Part shown: in pieces, positions 28,247-37,514 of the stretch
Position numbering within the stretch: the first letter of the stretch is position 1
Layout: every line of letters begins with the position of its first letter
Source: an uncultured Lachnospira sp.
Lineage (GTDB): Bacteria > Bacillota > Clostridia > Lachnospirales > Lachnospiraceae
Assembly (NCBI GenBank): GCA_934343805.1
Contig: CAKRIN010000003.1
Coordinates: 1 to 64,000 of the forward strand
Length of the DNA: 64,000 nt
Direction of reading: 5' to 3'
Translations under genes and position numbers: made by a program
The notes under the pieces: model-generated
Databases searched by the model: none
What the model was told of the DNA's origin: nothing
The model's input: only the letters and a program-made list of their open reading frames with translations

Positions 28247-29257
28247 ATGAATTTGTTTGCTAAATTTGAGAAAAAATTTTCTAAGTATGCAATTAAGAAT
28301 CTTATGTTCTATATCATTGTCCTTTATGCAATAGGATTTGTGATGAATACATTTTTTAATGGATTATATGACGCATATTTTTCACTTGATTTCGCTATGA
28401 TTTTCAAGGGACAGGTATGGAGACTTGTCACGTTTATATTACAACCGCCTTCTAACAGCATAATATTCGTGGTATTTGTGCTGTATTTCTATTATCTGAT
28501 AGGTACGGTACTTGAAAGAATATGGGGCTCGTTCAGATTTAATGTATACTTCTTTACAGGAGTTATCCTTAATATACTGGCATCTCTTATTATCTATCTT
28601 ATATGGGGATTAAGCTTTAAGCTGAGCACTAATTATATTAATCTTGCCTTATTCATGGCATTTGCTATGGAGCAGCCGGATATGGAGGTTTTATTATTCT
28701 TCATTATTCCAATCAAGATTAAATGGATGGCAATACTTGATGCAGTAATATTCGGAATCACTATCGTATTCGGATATCTTGTGCCTTTTCTTCCAAGAAA
28801 TGTATGGTACAGTTTGTATGCAGCAGGTTTCCTTGCACCATCAGCAATTATGTGTTATGCCAACGCAACGGCGGCGCTTGTGTCAATGCTGAATTTCATT
28901 ATATTCTTTTCCCTGTACAAGAAAGGTCCGGCAAGAAGCAGTACACAAAGAAACTATGATAAAGCAATGAGAACAGCAAAGAAAGCACAGCAGAATGCAA
29001 GAAAAGACTACTGGCAGCAGAATAATGGCGGAACTCTGGATAATAGTAATCAGCCATTATATGGAGATAAGTCTAAGGATAGTCAGGTGCAACACGCAAG
29101 GCGGGGAGCACCGAAGCACAGATGTGCAGTATGCGGAAGAACAGAACTTGACGACGAAAACCTCACATTCAGATTCTGCTCAAAATGCGCCGGCAATTAC
29201 GAATACTGTTCCGACCACCTCTATACCCACATCCACGTAACAGGTAATAAACAGTAA
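28247..29257 (+). CDS. Rhomboid-fold membrane protein with C-terminal zinc-binding tail
   Basis: A 336-residue protein whose first 225 residues form about six membrane helices with rhomboid-like spacing, including QVWRLVTFIL (the conserved WR motif of the L1 loop) and GTVLERIWGSFRFNVYFF. The catalytic GxSG serine of helix 4 and the helix-6 histidine are not seen, so it resembles the inactive (derlin-like) branch. A charged, Gln/Asn-rich linker (about 230-285) leads to a cysteine/histidine module: CAVCGR, CSKC, YEYCSDHLYTHIH (about 292-330), suggesting a bound zinc. GAAAGGAATAATTT precedes the ATG. Cargo or partner unknown. Confidence 0.75.
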   Translation: MNLFAKFEKKFSKYAIKNLMFYIIVLYAIGFVMNTFFNGLYDAYFSLDFAMIFKGQVWRLVTFILQPPSNSIIFVVFVLYFYYLIGTVLERIWGSFRFNVYFFTGVILNILASLIIYLIWGLSFKLSTNYINLALFMAFAMEQPDMEVLLFFIIPIKIKWMAILDAVIFGITIVFGYLVPFLPRNVWYSLYAAGFLAPSAIMCYANATAALVSMLNFIIFFSLYKKGPARSSTQRNYDKAMRTAKKAQQNARKDYWQQNNGGTLDNSNQPLYGDKSKDSQVQHARRGAPKHRCAVCGRTELDDENLTFRFCSKCAGNYEYCSDHLYTHIHVTGNKQ

Positions 29258-29288
29258 CCATCCGGGGTAGAAGTGTAAGCAAAGAGAG

Positions 29289-29472
29289 ACAGGGACGGTG
29301 TCAGAATTGAATTTTCTGAGTTGTGTGGGAGTTAAAGCCAGAGTTTGCGAAGCGCGGTTCAAAAAATCACGTTCAAGCGAAGCGCGTTGATTTTTTGAAT
29401 AAAAAAGCGAAGCAAAAACTGGCTTTTACTGCCACTAAACGAAGAAACCTGAAAGACTGACACCGTCCCTGT
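29289..29472. repeat. Palindromic miniature-element-like repeat
   Basis: The 16-base ACAGGGACGGTGTCAG at 29289-29304 has a perfect inverted copy at 29457-29472. Nested inside are TAAAGCCAG (29333-29341) with CTGGCTTTA (29419-29427), and TTCAAAAAATCA (29358-29369) with TGATTTTTTGAA (29388-29399). The whole 184 bases can fold into one long hairpin. There is no open frame of note. The outer GGGACGGTGTC sequence resembles short palindromic repeats mobilised by REP-type (Y1) transposases in Firmicutes; no transposase gene is in the window. T tracts on the right also make it terminator-like between the rhomboid-like gene and pyk. Confidence 0.7.
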
Positions 29473-29599
29473 TTTTATTTGCGTATCCTTCCACCCCTAA
29501 AAAGCTTGTTAAATAAAAAACTTAGTTGATTTGAAATACAAATGTGTTATTATATTGTAGGTATGTGTTTGATTAGATTTAATTATTTTGGAGGAAACA

Positions 29600-31027
29600 A
29601 TGAAAAAGACTAAAATTATTTGCACAATGGGTCCTAATACTAATGACAGAAATCTTATTAAAGACCTTGCGTTAGCAGGAATGGACATTGCAAGATTTAA
29701 TTTTTCTCATGGTGACCATGAGGAGCAGGCAGGAAGATTTGCCTTGATTAAGAGTGTAAGAGAAGAGCTTAATATTCCTATTGCAACACTTCTTGATACT
29801 AAGGGACCTGAAATCAGAACAGGTGCTGTTAAGGATGACAAGAAGGTTACACTTGTAGAGGGACAGAAATATACATTAACAACAAGAGAAGTTCCAGCAG
29901 ATGACAAGATTAATATGGTAACTTATGCAGGACTTCCAGAAGATGTTACTACAGGTAATATCATTCTTATTGATGATGGTCTTATTGAGCTTAAGGTTGA
30001 TAAGGTTGATGGTACTGAAATTGAATGTACAGTAATCAATGGTGGTGAGCTTGGTTCTAAGAAGGGTGTTAATGTGCCTAACGTAAGCATCAAACTTCCA
30101 GGCATCACAGAAAAGGATAAGGAAGATATCATCTTTGGCGTTGAGCAGGGATTTGATTTTATTGCAGCATCATTTGTAAGAAATGCAGCATGTATCGAGG
30201 AAATCAAGCACCTTCTCTGGGAGCATGGCGCTGATATTCCAGTTATTGCTAAGATTGAGAATGCCGAAGGTATTGCTAATATAGATGATATCATCAGAGT
30301 TGCTGATGGTATCATGGTAGCCCGTGGAGATATGGGTGTTGAGATTCCTGCTGAGGAAGTTCCACACGTTCAGAAGGAAATCATCAAGAAGTGTAATGCT
30401 AAGTATAAGCCAGTTATCACAGCTACACAGATGCTTGATTCTATGATCAGAAATCCAAGACCTACAAGAGCTGAGGTTACTGATGTTGCTAACGCTATCT
30501 ATGATGGAACAGATGTTGTTATGCTTAGTGGTGAGACTGCTAATGGAAAGTACCCATTAGAGGCTGTTAAGATGATGGTTAAGATTGCAGAAAGAACAGA
30601 GCAGGAGATTAAAGGACATTCAGTAGAATATTCTAATCTTCACAGTAAGAGAAGCATTTCAAGTGCAGTATGTAATGCAGCAGTACAGACAGCAGATAAC
30701 CTTGGTGCTAAGGCTATTATCTGTCCTACAATTTCTGGATTTACAGCAAGACTTACTTCTAAGTTAAAGCCAGAGGCTGAAATTATTGGATGCTCTCCAT
30801 ATGATAATGTTCTTAGAAAAATGCAGATTTATTGGGGCGTAAGACCTCTTAAGACAGCTACAGAAGCTTCTACAGATAAGATTATTGAGCATGCATTAGT
30901 TGTTTCTGAACATGCAGGATATGTTGAAGAGGGAGATACAGTTATTGTTTCTGCTGGTATTGCTACATCTTCAGATCCTTCATCTAAGAGAGGACTTACT
31001 AACACAATGAGAGTTGTTACAATCTAG
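29600..31027 (+). CDS. pyk: Pyruvate kinase
   Basis: Pyruvate kinase makes pyruvate and ATP from phosphoenolpyruvate. The 475-residue protein begins KKTKIICTMGPNTNDRN and shows the substrate and metal-site segments ARFNFSHGD, FIAASFVRNAA, PVIAKIENAEGI, MVARGDMGVEI and ATQMLDSMIRNPRPTRAEV, then VVMLSGETANGKYP. It ends without the extra PEP-utiliser-like C-terminal domain found in Bacillus enzymes. ATG at 29600 is chosen because GGAGG (29590-29594) precedes it; a TTG at 29588 would overlap that ribosome site. Confidence 0.96.
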   Translation: MKKTKIICTMGPNTNDRNLIKDLALAGMDIARFNFSHGDHEEQAGRFALIKSVREELNIPIATLLDTKGPEIRTGAVKDDKKVTLVEGQKYTLTTREVPADDKINMVTYAGLPEDVTTGNIILIDDGLIELKVDKVDGTEIECTVINGGELGSKKGVNVPNVSIKLPGITEKDKEDIIFGVEQGFDFIAASFVRNAACIEEIKHLLWEHGADIPVIAKIENAEGIANIDDIIRVADGIMVARGDMGVEIPAEEVPHVQKEIIKKCNAKYKPVITATQMLDSMIRNPRPTRAEVTDVANAIYDGTDVVMLSGETANGKYPLEAVKMMVKIAERTEQEIKGHSVEYSNLHSKRSISSAVCNAAVQTADNLGAKAIICPTISGFTARLTSKLKPEAEIIGCSPYDNVLRKMQIYWGVRPLKTATEASTDKIIEHALVVSEHAGYVEEGDTVIVSAGIATSSDPSSKRGLTNTMRVVTI

Positions 31028-31060
31028 TATTATTTTGATACATTTGTTTCGGAATGAGGC

Positions 31061-31089
31061 TTGATTTTAATATTTTATTATGTTATAAG
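31061..31089 (+). promoter_or_regulatory. Promoter of the tyrS T-box transcript
   Basis: TTGATT (31061-31066) and TATAAG (31084-31089) have a 17-base spacer. Transcription would start near 31096, just before the T-box stem I. Confidence 0.6.
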
Positions 31090-31104
31090 TAATACACAAT
31101 TGAT

Positions 31105-31383
31105 ATTACAAAGCGTTGATGGAAACAAGTAAGCTATTACTGAACTTACAGAAAGCAGCCGGTTGATGAGAGGCGCAAGGGTAGGGATAGCGGAATACAT
31201 TCCGGAGCGGCGAACTGAAAGCATACATGCAAGTAGGGGCAGCCGGAGTAGCACACGTTATAGTGCATAAGTCCATGATGGTGGACTTAATGAGGTGGCA
31301 GATGCGAGTCTGTCATGAATAAAGGTGGTAACACGTAAGTTCAGGCTTTCGTCCTTTTAAAGAAGGGCGGAAGCCTTTTTTGT
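31105..31383 (+). promoter_or_regulatory. T-box leader (tyrosine) of tyrS
   Basis: T-box leaders sense uncharged tRNA and switch between terminator and antiterminator. The T-box sequence AAAGGTGGTAACACG is at 31321-31335, where TGG pairs with the tRNA NCCA end. A terminator stem follows (GGCTTTCGTCCTT with AAGGGCGGAAGCC, 31344-31375) with a run of T at 31376-31381. In stem I the sequence GAATACA (31193-31199) offers UAC (31196-31198) as the specifier codon, matching tRNA-Tyr and the downstream gene. Stem I boundaries are approximate. Confidence 0.9.
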
Positions 31384-31558
31384 AAGCAATGAGCCATGCA
31401 AGCCAGAATGTGCTTGCACAAATTCTGGCTTATATGGTGAATGCCCATAATGAACAACGAAGGTCGTAGACCGTGAGTTGTGAATTATCAAGGCTCGGGA
31501 GCAGCAAAGCTGCGGAGCGCAAGCAGCAATAAGAAAAATGAAAAGAGAGGAAACAAAA
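31384..31558 (+). other. Extra structured spacer between T-box terminator and tyrS
   Basis: About 175 bases separate the T-box terminator from tyrS, longer than needed. AGCCAGAATGTGC (31401-31413) pairs with GCACA-ATTCTGGCT (31416-31430), and a GC-rich AGCAGCAAAGCTGC tract follows at about 31501-31515. No open frame is supported. It may be an inserted repeat unit or a second structured element in the leader. Confidence 0.5.
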
Positions 31559-32782
31559 ATGACACTTTATGACGAATTAGTTGCAAGAGGTCTTATTGCA
31601 CAGGTAACAGATGAAGCACTTATCAAAGACCTTATTAACAATGGAAAGGCTACATTCTACATCGGATTTGATCCGACAGCAGACAGCCTTCATGTAGGAC
31701 ATTTTATGGCACTCTGCCTTATGAAGAGACTTCAGATGGCAGGCAATAAGCCAATTGCACTTATTGGTGGTGGTACAGCTATGATCGGAGATCCATCAGG
31801 CCGTACAGATATGAGAAAGATGCTTACACCAGAGCAGATTCAGCACAATGTTGACTGCTTCAAGAAGCAGATGGCAAGATTTATTGATTTCTCAGATGAC
31901 AAGGCATTACTTGTAAACAATGCCGACTGGCTTCTTAACCTTAACTATGTTGAACTTTTAAGAGAGGTTGGAGCATGCTTCTCAGTGAATAATATGTTAA
32001 GAGCTGAGTGCTACAAGCAAAGAATGGAAAAGGGATTAAGCTTCCTTGAATTCAACTACATGATTATGCAGTCATACGATTTCTATATGTTATACCAGAA
32101 ATACGGCTGTAATTTACAGTTCGGTGGTAATGACCAGTGGAGCAACATGTTAGGTGGAACAGAACTTATCAGAAGAAAGCTTGATAAGGATGCTTCAGCT
32201 ATGACAATCACACTTCTCCTTAATTCAGAGGGTAAGAAGATGGGTAAGACAGCTTCAGGAGCTGTATGGCTTGATCCTAATAAGACAAGTCCTTACGATT
32301 TCTACCAGTACTGGAGAAATGTTGATGATGCAGATGTTCTTAAGTGTATCCGTATGCTTACATTCCTTCCACTTGAAGAGATTGACAAGATGGATAGCTG
32401 GGAAGGTGCACAGCTTAACAAGGCTAAGGAAATTCTTGCTTACGAACTTACAAAGCTTGTTCATGGTGAGGAAGAGGCTAAGAAAGCAGAAGCTACAGCA
32501 AAGGCAATCTTTACTGGCGGTGATGCTGCAAATATGCCTTCAGCAAAGCTTGATGCTGACAGCTTTACTGATAATGAAATAGATGCAATCAGTCTTGTGT
32601 TCGGTGCAGGACTTGCTACAACTAAGTCTGAGGCAAGAAGAACTATCCAGCAGGGTGGTGTTTCTGTAGATGGAGAGAAGGTAGCAGATATAGCAGCTAA
32701 ATTCCCTAAGAGCATGTTCGAGGGAGAAGGCGTAGTTGTAAAGAAAGGTAAGAAGTCTTTCGTTAAGGTATCTGTTAATTAA
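31559..32782 (+). CDS. tyrS: Tyrosyl-tRNA synthetase
   Basis: TyrS attaches tyrosine to tRNA-Tyr. The 407-residue class I synthetase has GFDPTADSLHVGHFMAL (HVGH in place of HIGH, about 45), FNYMIMQSYDF and FGGNDQWSN at the tyrosine pocket, KKMGKTASGAVW (KMSKS-equivalent KMGKT, about 227), and a C-terminal S4 RNA-binding domain (SEARRTIQQGGVSVDGEKV). ATG at 31559 is chosen because AGAGAGG lies 8 bases upstream; the in-frame ATG at 31538 has no ribosome site. Expression is controlled by the upstream tyrosine T-box. Confidence 0.97.
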   Translation: MTLYDELVARGLIAQVTDEALIKDLINNGKATFYIGFDPTADSLHVGHFMALCLMKRLQMAGNKPIALIGGGTAMIGDPSGRTDMRKMLTPEQIQHNVDCFKKQMARFIDFSDDKALLVNNADWLLNLNYVELLREVGACFSVNNMLRAECYKQRMEKGLSFLEFNYMIMQSYDFYMLYQKYGCNLQFGGNDQWSNMLGGTELIRRKLDKDASAMTITLLLNSEGKKMGKTASGAVWLDPNKTSPYDFYQYWRNVDDADVLKCIRMLTFLPLEEIDKMDSWEGAQLNKAKEILAYELTKLVHGEEEAKKAEATAKAIFTGGDAANMPSAKLDADSFTDNEIDAISLVFGAGLATTKSEARRTIQQGGVSVDGEKVADIAAKFPKSMFEGEGVVVKKGKKSFVKVSVN

Positions 32783-32802
32783 TTCCCTATAAAGGAAGTA
32801 CT

Positions 32803-33993
32803 ATGAAGAAAAATGAGATTACAATGGTGAGGCTGTTAAGCCTCGCCGTTCTTATGATTTTAAGCGTGCTGATACTCCTGATTCCTATAGGAAGCAATGA
32901 ATTTGGGAGTATTATTAATAAGATGAATAATAATTTACTTAAAATTTCTGAGACGCAGAATTCAGTATATAATCTGTATTATTATACAGGGTTAAATGTT
33001 TTGTATCAGATGCTTTATTCATTATCGATTCTTTTTGCAACCATTTCAATTGTGGGAGTTTTATTAAGAATTGGAAATACTGGGATAGTTGCTATGGTGG
33101 CAGCTGTTTTTAATATATTGACAGGATTATTTCTTTTGTTCGCAAGAATATGGGAATCATCTGCTTCTATGCACGCATGGATAGATTCATTCTATATTGA
33201 TGGAGTGAATAAGGCACAGATAGATACTGTACAATTACTTGATAGAGTACCAGTTTTATATATTTTATTAATAATTCTTGGATTGCTTCAGCTTCTTATG
33301 ATAAAAAGCTCAGGGATAATGAAGCTTAAAATGTTTGTAAAAAATAATAAAACAGACGCATTTATAATGGTTGTGCCGGCTTTATTTACTTATCTATGGG
33401 CAGGATTTTTAAGACAAAATATATTATTGGTAATTATAAGAAATGGCGATACAATGCGGATGACAATCAGTGATTATCTTGGGAGTTATTATATAGGTAA
33501 CAAGATATTTTTTAACTGGTCATGGATGGTTATGCTGTTGATTGCAACAGTTCTCTGCATAGTGGTTAATTCAGAAATTATGTCAGGGATTAATAAAAAG
33601 GTAAAGCTGTTAATAAGCATTGGAATTCCTTCATTGGCAACTATTGTACCATCAGTTATATATGCATTTAACCCACCGGCATTGTTTGGATACTTGACAT
33701 TGGATATAGCATTGTGTGATATGACAGATAATGCTTTTTATGTATATCTTGCAGCATTCAGTGTAAGCCTTACAGCTGCATATATATTAATATATATGGT
33801 AATAAGAAGAATTCTTGATATAAAAGTATATGTGGTAATATTCATTACTAATGTAGTTATAAGCGTTATACTTATGATTATTGTTTCTGCTAAATCTTCA
33901 CTTGCAATTCAGTATATGCCGTGGATCGTGGCGGACTGTGTTTCAGTTGTGCTGGCAGTTGTCAGTACTGTTGTTAAAACTGCGAATAAATAA
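32803..33993 (+). CDS. Polytopic membrane protein of unknown function
   Basis: This 396-residue protein has about ten hydrophobic helices and no recognised family. The first helix (LSLAVLMILSVLILLIPIG) is followed by an extracytoplasmic loop of about 35 residues, then paired helices with short loops. No transporter motif, signal peptide or catalytic residue was identified. It begins 21 bases after tyrS behind AAAGGAAG, and ends in a terminator shared with rqcH. Confidence 0.75.
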   Translation: MKKNEITMVRLLSLAVLMILSVLILLIPIGSNEFGSIINKMNNNLLKISETQNSVYNLYYYTGLNVLYQMLYSLSILFATISIVGVLLRIGNTGIVAMVAAVFNILTGLFLLFARIWESSASMHAWIDSFYIDGVNKAQIDTVQLLDRVPVLYILLIILGLLQLLMIKSSGIMKLKMFVKNNKTDAFIMVVPALFTYLWAGFLRQNILLVIIRNGDTMRMTISDYLGSYYIGNKIFFNWSWMVMLLIATVLCIVVNSEIMSGINKKVKLLISIGIPSLATIVPSVIYAFNPPALFGYLTLDIALCDMTDNAFYVYLAAFSVSLTAAYILIYMVIRRILDIKVYVVIFITNVVISVILMIIVSAKSSLAIQYMPWIVADCVSVVLAVVSTVVKTANK

Positions 33994-33996
33994 TTA

Positions 33997-34036
33997 AATG
34001 GCTGAATCAGATTAAATTCTGATCCAGCCATTATTT
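33997..34036. terminator. Bidirectional terminator before rqcH
   Basis: AATGGCTG-AATCAG (33997-34010) pairs with CTGAT-CCAGCCATT (34019-34032), then ATTTTG. It lies between two convergent genes. Confidence 0.75.
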
Positions 34037-34040
34037 TGCT

Positions 34041-35768
34041 TTATAATTGCTTTATGTTGCTGATGTCGGTGTCAGCAATCATTGAGTAGTTGGTATAATA
34101 TACAACGAATCCTGGCTTGGCGCCGGCAGGCTTTTTAACTTCTTTCTTTAACACATAATCAACCTCGACTTTTTCCTGCTCACGGCCTTTAGAATAGTAA
34201 GCAGCAAGGCTTGCAGCTTCTTCAAATGTCCTGTCAGGAACTTCCTTTCCATCTGTCTTAAGAAGTACATGAGAACCTGGCATCTGCTTGGCATGAAACC
34301 ACCAGTCATTACCATTGCCGGTCTTAAATGTGAGTTCATCATTCTGCATGTTATTCTTTCCAACATATATGTCAAATCCATCACTTGAAACAAAATGCAT
34401 CGGCTTGTTGGCTGTGATTTTGTGCTTTCCTTTAACAGTTCTTTTAATATATCCGGTTTCAATAAGCTCTTCCTTAATGTTAGCAAGGTCAGCCTCTGTT
34501 ACTGAAATCTCAATTGCATTGATAATAGATTCAAGGTAGCTTATTTCTTCAGTAATCTCCTGAATAAGACGGATTCCAGCTTCATAGGTTCTCTTAAGCT
34601 TGTTATATCTTGCAAAATATTTGTTGGCATTCTCAATTGGTGTGAGAGTATTATCAAGAGGAATCTTAATTGTAGTATTATCGTAGTAATTAAGTGCTTC
34701 ATATTCCTTAGAACCTGCAGGAATACTGTAAGCGTAGGTTGTAAGAAGTTCGCCGTAGATACGGTATTTGTCCTTTTTCTCGGTGTCTTTTATCTGCTTT
34801 TCCTGAATGTCAAGCTTCTTGTAGGCTCTTTCAAGGTGTGTTGTAACAATTCTTCTTATATCAACAGACTTCTGGTGGATTCGTGTTGCAATCTCTTTCT
34901 GTCTGTAATAATCAATTATCAATTTGCTGATAGAATCGTATTCTGTGTGGTTATCATACATGGAAAGATTTACAGCGGCAAATTCTGCAGGTACACCATT
35001 GTCAGTTACCATCACCGGATTATAGATACCATTTCTTACATCAGACATAAGGGCGTCAAATGCGTTGTATAATGCATCTTTCATAGGCTCGTCAAGGCAG
35101 TTGGCAGGGTGCCCGCCATCAACTCCGGCACGGTATGCAAGCTCTTCAGCTATGCAAGTACTTATTCCAGTGTAGCTTGAAAGCAGTGCCTTGACAACAG
35201 GTACAGGCTTGGTAAATACTGTCTCATCAAAATGCTTTCTGTCAGCTTCAAGCGGATTAATCTTGTCAGCGGTATTAGGAATGAAATAAGGTCTTCCGGG
35301 TAAAACCTCCCTGACTGAGCTTGTCTGTGCTGATATATGCTTGATACTGTCTAATATAGTGTTATTGTCATCACATAATATTATGTTGCTGTGCTTGCCC
35401 ATGAATTCTGCGATTATGTGCTTTCTGCACAGGTCGCCAAGTTCGTTTAAATGTTCTGCCTCAATATCTATTATACGCTCAAACTTTGGCTGTGTTATTG
35501 ATATTATTCTTCCGTTATTTAAATGCTTTCTAAGAAGCATGCAGAAATTCGGCGCAGTAGCAGGTGATGGCTTGTTATCGTCTGTAAGATATGCAAGAGG
35601 AAGTGATGCATTTGCAGATAAAACAAGTCTGTACTGACCAGATTGTGTCTTTATTGTAAGCATTATTTCATCGGTTTCAGGCTGTGCTATCTTGTAAAGT
35701 CTTCCGCCGTTAATTGTGCTATTTAATTCATTAACAATACTGGATATTGTAATTCCATCGAATGCCAT
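34041..35768 (-). CDS. rqcH: Rqc2-like ribosome quality-control protein
   Basis: RqcH binds obstructed 50S subunits with peptidyl-tRNA and adds C-terminal alanine tails that mark stalled products for degradation. The 575-residue protein has NFACT-N at the start (MAFDGITISSIVNELN and GGRLYKIAQPETDEIML), a helix-hairpin region, a central coiled coil (about 290-440) and NFACT-R (DUF814) at the end, with DIYVGKNNMQNDELTF and WWFHAKQMPGSHVLLK. Older annotations as fibronectin-binding protein refer to the same family. It is monocistronic and divergent from yicC. Confidence 0.94.
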   Translation of the reverse strand: MAFDGITISSIVNELNSTINGGRLYKIAQPETDEIMLTIKTQSGQYRLVLSANASLPLAYLTDDNKPSPATAPNFCMLLRKHLNNGRIISITQPKFERIIDIEAEHLNELGDLCRKHIIAEFMGKHSNIILCDDNNTILDSIKHISAQTSSVREVLPGRPYFIPNTADKINPLEADRKHFDETVFTKPVPVVKALLSSYTGISTCIAEELAYRAGVDGGHPANCLDEPMKDALYNAFDALMSDVRNGIYNPVMVTDNGVPAEFAAVNLSMYDNHTEYDSISKLIIDYYRQKEIATRIHQKSVDIRRIVTTHLERAYKKLDIQEKQIKDTEKKDKYRIYGELLTTYAYSIPAGSKEYEALNYYDNTTIKIPLDNTLTPIENANKYFARYNKLKRTYEAGIRLIQEITEEISYLESIINAIEISVTEADLANIKEELIETGYIKRTVKGKHKITANKPMHFVSSDGFDIYVGKNNMQNDELTFKTGNGNDWWFHAKQMPGSHVLLKTDGKEVPDRTFEEAASLAAYYSKGREQEKVEVDYVLKKEVKKPAGAKPGFVVYYTNYSMIADTDISNIKQL

Positions 35769-35900
35769 AATGTCTCCTTTAAAAGTAATAGTTAATCTTA
35801 TTGCATTATATTATCATACTTATTGCTGTAAGTCTTGTTATCTTTCACAAAAATTGGTATACTTTCCTAAGCATTATATGCGAATGGAAGGATAGAAACA

Positions 35901-36779
35901 ATGATTAAAAGTATGACAGGCTTTGGCCGGAGTGAAATAGTTAAAGGTAACAGAAAAATTTCAGTTGAGATTAAGTCAGTTAATCACAGATATCTTGAAG
36001 CAGGTATCAAGATGCCTAAGAAGCTTAATGTGTTTGAGAGCAGAATGAGAGACTTACTTAAGAAATATGCAACAAGAGGCAAGATTGATATATTTATTAA
36101 TTATGAGGATGATTCAGAAAGTCAGGTTAACCTTAAGTTTAACCAGAATATTGCGGATGAATATATGGCTATATTTAATAATATGTCCGATAAATACAAT
36201 CTTAAAAATGATATGACAGTAGGTGGACTGGCAAGATTTCCAGAGGTTATCACAATGGATGAAGTCCAGGAGGATGAAGAGGAGCTTTGGCATTTTATAG
36301 AAGAGGCTATGAAAGCAGCTCTAGAGCAGTTTGTTAATACCAGAATTCTTGAAGGAGAGAATTTAAAGAAAGACCTCTTAGGAAAGCTTGATCATATGGA
36401 AGAACTTGTTGCATTTGTTGAAAAGAGAAGTCCGGAGATTATGAAGGAATACCGCAGCAAGTTAGAGAGCAAGGTTAAAGAATTGCTTGGAGATACTACC
36501 ATTGATGAGAGCAGAATAGCAACCGAGGTTATTATTTATGCAGATAAGATATGTGTTGACGAGGAGACTGTGAGATTAAGAAGCCATATTGAACATGCAA
36601 GAAAATGCCTTGATGAAGACGGCGGTATTGGAAGAAAGATGGACTTCATAGCACAGGAAATGAACAGAGAGGCTAATACAACACTTTCAAAAGCTAATGA
36701 TATTGAGATTTCTAATGCAGCAATTGATCTTAAGACAGAAATAGAGAAAGTAAGAGAACAGATCCAGAATATTGAATAG
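35901..36779 (+). CDS. YicC/YloC family endoribonuclease
   Basis: A 292-residue member of the YicC/YloC family, for which endoribonuclease activity has been reported. The invariant N-terminus MIKSMTGFGR and the C-terminal DUF1732 segment GRKMDFIAQEMNREANTTLS with the last helix (AAIDLKTEIEKVREQIQNIE) are present. GAAGGATAG precedes the ATG. It lies 101 bases upstream of gmk, the usual yicC-(remA)-gmk-rpoZ order, with the intervening remA gene missing here. Confidence 0.93.
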   Translation: MIKSMTGFGRSEIVKGNRKISVEIKSVNHRYLEAGIKMPKKLNVFESRMRDLLKKYATRGKIDIFINYEDDSESQVNLKFNQNIADEYMAIFNNMSDKYNLKNDMTVGGLARFPEVITMDEVQEDEEELWHFIEEAMKAALEQFVNTRILEGENLKKDLLGKLDHMEELVAFVEKRSPEIMKEYRSKLESKVKELLGDTTIDESRIATEVIIYADKICVDEETVRLRSHIEHARKCLDEDGGIGRKMDFIAQEMNREANTTLSKANDIEISNAAIDLKTEIEKVREQIQNIE

Positions 36780-36880
36780 TTTTCAATACATTTTAAGCGT
36801 TTTAGTTAAATTTACTTGATTGTTGAGGACTTGTTATGTATAATAATTTGTGCACTTTATGTGCAGAATGAGGTAATTAT

Positions 36881-37510
36881 ATGAGCAAAGGACTATTATT
36901 AGTTATTTCAGGATTTTCTGGTGCAGGTAAAGGTACTGTTATGAAGCGTATGCTGGAACTTCATAAAGAGTATTCACTTTCTATATCAGCTACTACAAGA
37001 AAGCCAAGAACTGGTGAAGTTGATGGAAGAGAGTATTTTTTTAAGACTGTGGAAGAATTCGAGAAGATGATTGCTGATGATGCTCTGATTGAGCATGCAC
37101 AGTATGTCTGCAATTATTATGGAACACCTAAGGCATATGTTGAGGAACAGCTTGATAAGGGCAACAATGTTATTCTTGAGATTGAGATACAGGGTGCAAT
37201 GAATATCAAGAGAATGTTTCCTGATGCAGTACTTATGTTTATTACTCCTCCAACTGCAGAAGAACTTGAAAAAAGGCTTCGTGGAAGAGGAACAGAAGAT
37301 GAGGAGACTATTATGGCCCGTCTTTCAAGAGCATCAGAAGAAGCAGAAGGCGTTGAAAATTATGATTACATAGTTGTTAATGATGAAGTTGATACGTGTG
37401 TCAGCCGTATTCATGAGATTGTGTTATCTGAGAAAAAGAAAGCTAAGTATAATCTTGGGTTAATTAATAATATTAAAGAAGAATTAAAGGTTTATTCGAA
37501 AGGAGAATAA
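36881..37510 (+). CDS. gmk: Guanylate kinase
   Basis: Gmk phosphorylates GMP to GDP. The 209-residue protein has the P-loop SGFSGAGKGTVMKRM, the GMP-site segment SISATTRKPRTGEVDGREYFF, and IEIQGAMNIKRMFPDA, with the lid RLRGRGTEDEETIMARL. Length is normal. AGAATGAGGTAATT precedes the ATG. rpoZ starts 4 bases after the stop, as in most Firmicutes. Confidence 0.96.
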   Translation: MSKGLLLVISGFSGAGKGTVMKRMLELHKEYSLSISATTRKPRTGEVDGREYFFKTVEEFEKMIADDALIEHAQYVCNYYGTPKAYVEEQLDKGNNVILEIEIQGAMNIKRMFPDAVLMFITPPTAEELEKRLRGRGTEDEETIMARLSRASEEAEGVENYDYIVVNDEVDTCVSRIHEIVLSEKKKAKYNLGLINNIKEELKVYSKGE

Positions 37511-37514
37511 TGTA

